Of a DNA stretch of 15,267 nucleotides, positions 9,281 through 15,267 are shown in pieces. Within the stretch, counting starts at the first letter, position 1. The number at the start of each line of letters is the position of its first letter. The position numbers and the translations under genes are program-made. The notes below the pieces were generated by a model. That model was not told the origin of the DNA and made no database searches. It worked only from the letters and a program-made list of their open reading frames with translations. The DNA is from Tetmemena sp. SeJ-2015 (Eukaryota; Ciliophora; Spirotrichea; Sporadotrichida; Oxytrichidae), in assembly GCA_027382625.1 (NCBI GenBank), contig JAJKFJ010001715.1:1-15267 (forward strand), written 5' to 3'.

Positions 9281-10294
9281 ATCTTTAAAATTTATAGGAA
9301 TTCATTGAGATAAAATAATTAAATTTCACAAAAAATTGAAAAAAGTCCTCAATTAATCCTTATATGATAAATTTCAAAAATGATTAATATATTTAAATTT
9401 ATAAGAAAATATTTTAAAATAAGAAATCTTATAATTTTAAATTATAGAACGAAGACAAATATGAGTATTCTTATTACTATTTAGATTAAGTTAGGCATAA
9501 AGATTTTTAATGTATAAAATTATAATTTTAACTTCATCTCGATGAAGATCTGATTCATTATATTTTCCATACTGAATTTCAAAATTAATGAGCAAGCACT
9601 GAATGAAGAATAGATCTCTGCTTATTTTAATTAGATAAGGGTCTATCAACTAAAATAACAGAGTCTCATTATTGCTTATTGAGAATTTTAATTTTTTCCG
9701 ATAGATTTGTAATCGAAGTTAGTTAGAGTAATAAAAAATTTAAATTGGTAAAAAAAATTATAAGAACTGAAGATAACACTCAAAATATAATTATCCAATT
9801 ATAAAACTTTTTTCTATGAATAAAAGAAATTGTTTGTAAATATATTTTATTTGCTAATTTTATAATTTTAAGTTCACTTATTTCTTATTCAAATTTGTAT
9901 TTTATAAAAACAGGTTAATTTAGTAAATTTGTTAAGACTTCAAAATTTTGTATTGAAATTAATTTAACTAAATAATTCAAGATTTTCAAAGTAGAATTTT
10001 GCTAATATATTATTTTATTTATGCCACATGAATTATGATGATCATATTTTTTTTACAAAATATTTTGTCAGATGATTTAACATAGAGAGTAAAATTTTAA
10101 TTAAATTTAATAATTATTGAATTTAAAAAAAAATAAAGAAAAAATTATATGCATTTATAGATGCCATTTTATATTTATAAATATGGATTTAACTTACTCT
10201 TAATAGAATAATTTGTAAATTATATCTATTTTTTAAGCTATAAATAAATTTAAATTATATTACATGCTCTTAAAATTATAATTATAAATTAAAA
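9281..10294. repeat. 3' flank of D3, copy of the D2 flank
   Basis: Similar to 7292-7700 as described there. On the minus strand about 9380-9720 one frame stays open for some 110 codons (contains LIDPYLIKISRDLFF), while the matching stretch after D2 is interrupted by TGA and shifts. First codon positions are not G-enriched, so I do not call a gene. The remainder, about 9730-10294, is plain AT-rich sequence. Confidence 0.5.
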
Positions 10295-10690
10295 ATGTAA
10301 TTCTTGGTCTCCATGACTTCAAATAAGGAAAGAAATTTAAAGCAATGCTCTATTTTGCTAGCTGTGACAGAGGACGAATATATTTACTGCCAAAACAATA
10401 GAGAGTACACAATCAACGTTAATAAAAAGAAAGCAACAAACTAATGTAGTGTCGAAGTCAATCTAAAACTCTTTAGTAAAAAATGCTTAAAAAATACTCT
10501 CCAGTCACGGTACTTTTTCAACTGATTCCGATTAATTCTAAAAATAAGTATTAAACTTTACTAAGCAAAAGAAAAATCACTTCTGACTAAAATTGAGTCG
10601 AGAAAAAAGTAAATGTCAGAAGCCTCTAAAAATATTAGAGAACTCAGTTTAATAATCAAAGCGATTCGCTTAAACTGAATAAAATTTAAT
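10295..10690 (+). pseudogene. Family Z copy, truncated (Z7-like)
   Basis: ATG at 10295 opens a 76-codon frame ending at TGA 10523-10525. It aligns without length change to the first 76 residues of Z7: MQFLVSMTSN...NLKQC against MQFEVTLHSN...DLKQC, then VNKKK-x4-QCS-x6-L. Key cysteines are lost. The second Cys of pair 1 is missing from the frame, and the first Cys of pair 2 is Ser (LFSKKC). Beyond the TGA, weak charged remnants continue to about 10690 but no family block survives. It is a decayed copy in the D3 unit, paired with the relic at 8106-8240 in the D2 unit. Confidence 0.75.
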
Positions 10691-12136
10691 ATCCATTATT
10701 TATCAGAATGTCAATTTTAGATAAAATTATATTTATAAATAAATTTTTAATTATATCAAACTTTTAAGTAAAATATTTTTAGTGAATATCTAAGTTTTAT
10801 AATATAAAATTATAATAAAAAAGCATAAAGGACTATTTTTCTTTGAATTAATACCTCCTATTAATTTGAACTTATATCTCTTGATAGTTTTGAAAATTAA
10901 TAAATTTAAATAAGATTGTCATTGTTAATTATTATCATAACTTAAACTCAAAGATAGATTATTTTTTAAAAGTTTTAATTCCTTTTATCTCATCTAAGTT
11001 TTCTAAAAAGAGTTCCAGCTTGCTTCTAGATTAGGTTAGAATTTTGCAGATAAGCGAAGACTTTTTTATCTGATTAGAATTTTGCTATCATAATCTTTGA
11101 GTCTGATTTAAGTTCCTGTTTTTTCTTAAATGTGAAAGTTAAAGATTTTAGATGTACTTAAAATAATTTTATTTTGATTCTTTGGGTTATGAAAAGCATG
11201 AAAAGGATAATTAAAATAAATAAAGCAGCCACTGGAGCTATTGATGATATATGATCATAACTCCGTATGTGACTGTACTCTTAAGAGACACACACACAAT
11301 TCAACACTATTTTAAGAGCTCTAGTGAAATTGTAATTGTACTCTAATTCTGCTTCTTTGAATTAGGATAACACTTTCCAACTAGCTCAATAATTGATATA
11401 GTTTTGGTCTGAATCAGACAATTTCTTCTAGACAAGTTAGATTTTGAAAAGTTAAAAAGGATGCAAATACTTCTTAATAAAGATCAATCATTCATACTTG
11501 ATATATCGTTAGAATCTACTTTTCTAAAAATCGTTAAAAATAAACAAGGTTGAGTTTCTTCCTTTCGAATAAATAAAGTTTCTTTCTAAGTTGATGGAAT
11601 GAGACACAACAAAAAGAAAATTAAATATTAGTGAAGAAAAATAAATTTTAAAAGATGAAATGAGAACGAAATATTCAAGATCTAGTACATAATGAATCTA
11701 CACCAAGATTTATCTATTCTAAAAAGAGAACTTTTTTTTTCAAAATAGCAATCGCAGAGTTGTTTAAATTAAACAAAAAACATTGAAAGATATTTTCTAT
11801 GTAAATTATAATGAAATTTTTATGAGAATAAATTTTAACGTGGGTGGAGAAACCTCTAAAAACTCTTGAATTTCACGAATCAAGAAGTGTCTCCTAATAA
11901 CTGGTTAAAAATTTAAATGAAATTTAATAAATTCAAAGGATGAGTTCAATTACAATTATGAGAAGATTATTCGAACCCTTAAAATGATTCTGTATTTCTA
12001 AAATAAATTATCGGAGTAGTAAATTTATAAATTAATTTATTTGTCAATTTTCCTATCAAATTTATTATATAAATTAAGTATTGAATATTCAGGATAGAAT
12101 ATAAATATATTCAAATAATTAATATAAGTAAATAAA
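10691..12136. other. Long spacer with no convincing gene
   Basis: Contains a short CA run at 11288-11298 and a plus-strand frame open from 11273 to 11611 (about 112 codons, no suitable ATG at its start, no G enrichment at first positions), which I regard as chance. A possible minus-strand family D relic lies at about 10970-11270. The other parts show only AT-rich sequence. The last 100 bases are the 5' flank of Z6. Confidence 0.45.
10970..11270 (-). pseudogene. Possible family D relic (membrane helix plus fragment)
   Basis: The reverse complement reads SIAPVAALFILIILFMLF, resembling the D2 helix in sequence and in the CCAATAGC-like DNA around its start. About 65 codons later, in another frame, it reads LELFLENLDEIKGIKT, resembling LIEMELKEIKGIVQ of D3. 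The N-terminal MDYLP motif and the coiled-coil blocks were not found. A shifted, decayed copy is plausible, but chance similarity of hydrophobic and charged stretches cannot be excluded. Confidence 0.3.
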
Positions 12137-12892
12137 ATGAACTTTACTGTCTTCGCTCTCTCTTCAAATGAAGATTTTTAAAGTTGCGAAATTTGCAAGA
12201 AATAAAATATAATGGTAAAAAACTACTTTTAATTTAAACATAATGAGTTGTAATAAAATTTGGACTAGATTACAATATGCAAGGACTGTCTTAGAAAAGA
12301 ATTAGACAAAAACTTAAGTTTTGAAGACGATCTAAGTTTAGAAATCAGCAATCTCTAAAAAGAAAATATGATCTTATAATCAATAAATAATTTTTAATCT
12401 CAGCAGATCCAAAAATATGAAGAAATACTTGGAAACTAAGAGAGAGAAGCATTTGCTAAGCATTTAGACATTCCAAAGTTATCTTAACTGATTTTATGCT
12501 TAAGTGATTTCTCAAAAGAAATATTAGAATTATACTCAGATCAAAATTTCTCTCTTTTAAGGGCATTTGAAAATACTGAATCAGCCAGAAAAACTGTAAA
12601 TCACTTTTTCAGATAAATCTTAAAGCAAAAAATAGAATAATCTCTTTCAGAAGTTCAATAAGTCGTAGAAGAGGATTTGGAGGTGTGCAAATTAAATCAG
12701 AAAAAATTAGAAAGAATACACCAGAAGATAATGTACTAATATCAACAAGAAATAGAAGAAGGTGTTTTCAAACAACAGAGACTTGAAGAATTTATCAAGT
12801 CAGAAAATAGTGATAGATAGATATCACAAAAAATGAATGCTCTAGATAAACTTCTACTGATCAAGTAAATGGTAAACAGCCAACTAAGTTGA
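12137..12892 (+). CDS. Family Z6: double-CxxC coiled-coil protein, intact
   Basis: 251 aa under the ciliate code with TGA stop. Cys pairs are at residues 17/20 (CEIC) and 48/51 (CKDC), 27 residues apart, closer than in Z2. The second pair is followed by LRKELDK, as in Z2 and Z7. A coiled coil starts near 66. The block QIQKYEEILGN...LDIPKLSQLILCLSDF at 90-125 matches the Z2 PEITKQ block. Residues 200-222 (QYQQEIEEGVFKQQRLEEFI) match the Z2 DIEKGTLRADKFAEFI block. The C-terminus LIKQMVNSQLS matches Z7. It is a divergent but clear member. There is no membrane helix, so it is probably soluble. ATG 12137 is chosen because it precedes the first Cys pair by 16 residues, like Z7. Zinc binding is inferred from the four cysteines. 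The role is unknown. Confidence 0.88.
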
Positions 12893-13067
12893 GTACTCGC
12901 GCTAAAAATTAATAGATAAATTATTTAATTCTATTAAAATTTATCATTTTCATTCTTTTATATTTTCATTTATTTTTTAAAAAATGAGCTTCATCAGTGA
13001 AGTTTATTATTCTAATTTAAGAAATAAAAAAACTTTTTTAAAAATATAAATTACCATTAGCCTATTA
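12893..13067. other. Spacer after Z6
   Basis: AT-rich 3' flank of Z6, no feature seen. Confidence 0.5.
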
Positions 13068-13580
13068 TCATTCTAAATTAACCTTAATTTGGAAAATCCA
13101 ACATTTTCGTTAATCATTCTAAATTTATAATTGGGTTTAATTCATAATTTCTTTCTAAATAATGAAATCTTAAGTTTAATTTTTATTCTTGAAGATAATA
13201 TTTGAATTAATTTTAACAATGCAATTAGGTTAACTTGCAATTTTTTATAAATCTAAAAATGGATAAATCTAATTATATTAAACGAGGATATATATTTAAA
13301 ACCTAATTTGGAGTAAGAAATTTGTTTGAACTTTATTATAGAAGCTTTTTACTAACATCAGCTGAACTATTTTACAGTCCAATAAATTTTTATAATCTTG
13401 AATAAATTTACTTATTTTAGAAACATTATTTAATGATCCGTGCACTGCAAATTCATAAATCATTTAAAGTTTTACTAAAAGTTAGAAATTAATATAATTT
13501 ATAAAGATAAATAAGTGAAATGAATCGAAAGTTTGAGAAATAAGATCTTTCTTAAAATAATAAGGCAGATACTTGTCCAT
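13068..13580 (-). CDS. Doubtful 170-aa ORF overlapping the inverted repeat
   Basis: ATG 13580-13578 to TGA 13070-13068, 170 aa. It starts MDKYLPYYFKK, reminiscent of the family D start, and contains the left repeat arm as residues 12-27 (DLISQTFDSFHLFIFI). Arguments against: G is not clearly enriched at first codon positions, no other D block appears, and the opposite strand is open too (13259-13696 +, 145 aa, from an ATG). With TGA as the only stop, a frame of this length in such AT-rich sequence is only mildly unusual. It may be a real small gene, a remnant or chance. Confidence 0.22.
13498..13547 (+). repeat. Left arm of perfect 50-bp inverted repeat
   Basis: Begins TTTATAAAGATAAATAAG and ends AAATAAGATC. 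Every one of its 50 bases is complementary to 13847-13896. After the arm, similarity resumes weakly (TTCTTAA..ATAAG) across an indel. The outer edge TTTATAAA is itself a palindrome and so appears at both ends in the same orientation. Confidence 0.95.
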
Positions 13581-13714
13581 CAGCACATTTTCAGGTTTCA
13601 AAGAAAAAAAGGGTGTTTAAAATATTAACAAATAGAGGAAATATTATTAATTATAAATCAAACTTTGCCACCCCATTGGTTAATTACGATTCTTGATAGA
13701 GTAAACCAATCAGG

Positions 13715-14095
13715 ATGGAATTAATTAATTTTAGAGATAGTTAAATTATTAAATAACCAACTATATTAGGTTTTAAAATTATTAACCAATCATTATCTTG
13801 CTTTCACTATTAAACTAATCACTTATCAATTAAGAATGCCATTTCTGATCTTATTTCTCAAACTTTCGATTCATTTCACTTATTTATCTTTATAAAGAAA
13901 ACAGACCTGTTAAATTAAGCTATAAATTACATTAGCTCTAGCTTGCAATCAAGAACATTAACTATTTAAAAAAAATACTTACCTTTAAAAATTCTTTTAA
14001 ATTAGTATTTTATCTTTGAACATACCTTTAGCAAATTGGCACAATAATTAGAAACTTATTTTATTTTTTAGAAATTCTCTCAAATATTCATTTGA
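13715..14095 (+). CDS. Doubtful 126-aa ORF overlapping the inverted repeat
   Basis: ATG 13715 to TGA 14093-14095, 126 aa, hydrophobic and Ser/Thr/Gln-rich. Residues 45-60 (DLISQTFDSFHLFIFI) are encoded by the right repeat arm, giving the same 16 residues as the minus-strand ORF at 13068-13580. G at first codon position is about as rare as in spacers, and a minus-strand frame (13710-13958, 82 aa, from an ATG) is open across the same bases. Not like family D or Z. It may be chance. Confidence 0.2.
13847..13896 (-). repeat. Right arm of perfect 50-bp inverted repeat
   Basis: Exact reverse complement of 13498-13547, separated from it by 299 bp. Within the centre a 10-mer ATTGGTTAAT (about 13675) recurs inverted (about 13780), and an ACCAATCA-type motif occurs twice or more. 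Confidence 0.95.
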
Positions 14096-14170
14096 ATTGT
14101 TGAAAAGAAACTATATTGGATATATTTTCAATTTAAAAAATATAATATTAAGTATTTTTTCATCAAAGAG
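13897..14170. other. Spacer before Z7
   Basis: AT-rich, contains the 3' part of the doubtful ORF at 13715-14095 and the immediate 5' flank of Z7. No promoter element shared with the D genes. Confidence 0.4.
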
Positions 14171-15007
14171 ATGCAATTCGAAGTGACCTTGCATTCAAAT
14201 GATTATACAGACTTAAAGCAATGCATATCTTGTTAGAGTGTGTAAAATTAACTTCATCTCTATTCTAACAGCTCTATTAGAGTTAATCTTGAAATCAATA
14301 AAAAGAAAACCAAAAGCAAATGCAGCTAGGACTTCTAAGTCTCCTTATATTGCGAAGATTGCCTTAGAAAATTAATGTAGCAAGCCTTTTTCTAATAAAG
14401 GCTGGATTTTTATGAACAGAGAATATTGGATTTGATTGAATAGAGAGATTTACTCTATGAAGAAGTCTATTCCTTGTAACAATAGATAAGGGAAGGAGAA
14501 GAAACTATACACCATTTGAATGAATAGCTGAATGAGATTTAGAATGTTCACAGTAATGCTAACATATTAACAAGAGAGCTAAAATTGCCAAGAGTAATTG
14601 AAACGCTTAATCTACTAAAATGCTTGTATGAAGATACCAAACCACTCTATAAGAAAGAAAAGCTTTTAGAATTTTCAAAATACGAAGACCTTAAATAGTC
14701 TTGTAAAGTAATTGGCAAACAATTTTAGAGAAGTGTGAAGCATCATTTGTCAAAAATGCTTTCATAAGCTGACAACATCATTTAGTAGGATATTTAAGAC
14801 TGCAAAAAGAAGGATTAAAAACTTGAATAAGCATAGTAAAGATTCTTGAAAGTATTCAAAAAAGAAATTGACGATGGGGTTTTTGAGGCAGAAGATTTTA
14901 CCAAAATAAAGCAATTGAAAACTAAAAATAGAAACATATAGGCTAAAATGCAATTAGCTGAGAAAATATAGTACAGCAAAGACATGATCATAAAATAGCT
15001 TAGTTGA
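14171..15007 (+). CDS. Family Z7: double-CxxC coiled-coil protein, intact
   Basis: 278 aa under the ciliate code, the longest Z member, with very many TAG/TAA Gln codons. Cys pairs are at 18/21 (CISC) and 61/64 (CEDC), with an extra Cys51 and a lysine run (NKKKTKSK) between them. LRKLMQ follows pair 2, as in Z6. The Gln/Glu-rich coiled coil spans about 74-126. The block TRELKLPRVIETLNLLKCLYED at 134-155 matches the VREMKIPEITKQIMCLIDF block of Z2. Residues 212-245 form a charged helix with KKEIDDGVFEAEDF, matching EIEEGVFKQQRLEEF of Z6. The C-terminus is IIKQLS. It is the closest relative of the truncated copy at 10295. A soluble zinc-binding coiled-coil protein is inferred, with no known function. 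Confidence 0.88.
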
Positions 15008-15267
15008 TCAATTTAATGATAATTTTAATTCTAATTTATGAAGTACTTTTTAATTTCAAATAGATTTAATTTATATTTGACATTATTTTAAACTTTATTA
15101 CTTATAGATATCTTTTTATTCAAATAATCTTAAGAAGAATAAATATTATAAGTTTAGGATTGATTTTCAAAATTTTAATAAGCTTATTCAATTACACAGT
15201 TTAACTCTATCAACTTAAGTTGAAACCCCTTACTAATTGCGCAGATCATATAAGCTTCTCATTTGAA
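15008..15267. other. Right-end spacer
   Basis: AT-rich sequence after Z7, no feature seen, no telomeric repeat at the window edge. Confidence 0.5.

Noticed and set aside
11288..11298. CA microsatellite
   Set aside because: Only about five units, no sign of function.
11273..11611. Plus-strand frame of about 112 codons
   Set aside because: No ATG near its start, no G bias at first codon positions, no family match. Expected occasionally when only TGA stops.
11940..11990. tRNA on the minus strand, suggested by a TTCGAA T-loop-like string
   Set aside because: The bases around it do not form a T-stem, and no acceptor or anticodon arm fits.
14762..14953. Minus-strand ORF opposite Z7
   Set aside because: Antisense shadow of Z7, no similarity to either family.

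Overview
This is very AT-rich DNA whose genes read cleanly only with a ciliate nuclear code, in which TAA and TAG encode glutamine and TGA is the only stop. With the standard code only fragments survive. With the ciliate code, two families of paralogous genes appear with full-length frames, conserved motifs and conserved ends. This points to a ciliate of the Tetrahymena/Paramecium or hypotrich type. I cannot name the genus, or tell whether this is germline (micronuclear) or somatic DNA. The long gene-poor spacers and several decayed gene copies are compatible with germline DNA. No telomere repeats, rRNA, tRNA or CRISPR were seen.

Family Z (my label) is a set of 226-278 aa proteins with two N-terminal CxxC pairs, probably a four-cysteine zinc site, followed by a long charged coiled-coil body. 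Members: Z1 (92-772 +, with an in-frame TGA just upstream), Z2 (2612-3355 +), Z3 (3754-4523 -, a frameshifted pseudogene), a relic near 8106-8240 (+), a truncated copy at 10295-10690 (+), Z6 (12137-12892 +) and Z7 (14171-15007 +).

Family D (my label) is a tandem array of three 269-274 aa single-span membrane coiled-coil proteins: D1 (5068-5877), D2 (6473-7291) and D3 (8456-9280), all +. Each has the N-terminal motif M-D/E-Y/F-LP, one hydrophobic helix, then coiled-coil. D1 and D3 also carry a juxtamembrane CxxC. All three have AATTTAAATATT 80-92 bp upstream of the ATG. D2 and D3 are each followed by a homologous 3' flank and then by a Z-family relic, so the two families were duplicated together as a D-spacer-Z unit.

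Layout: Z1, a long spacer with a short coding-like stretch at 1340-1459, Z2, Z3 facing Z2 tail to tail, the D1-D2-D3 array with interleaved Z relics, a spacer of about 1.4 kb with a possible minus-strand D relic, Z6, a perfect 50-bp inverted repeat with a 299-bp centre (13498-13896), and Z7. Neither family matches a named family I can recognise. Both look like lineage-specific coiled-coil proteins under birth-and-death expansion. A joint function, for example D as a membrane anchor and Z as a soluble partner, is only inference from co-localisation and shared coiled-coil character.
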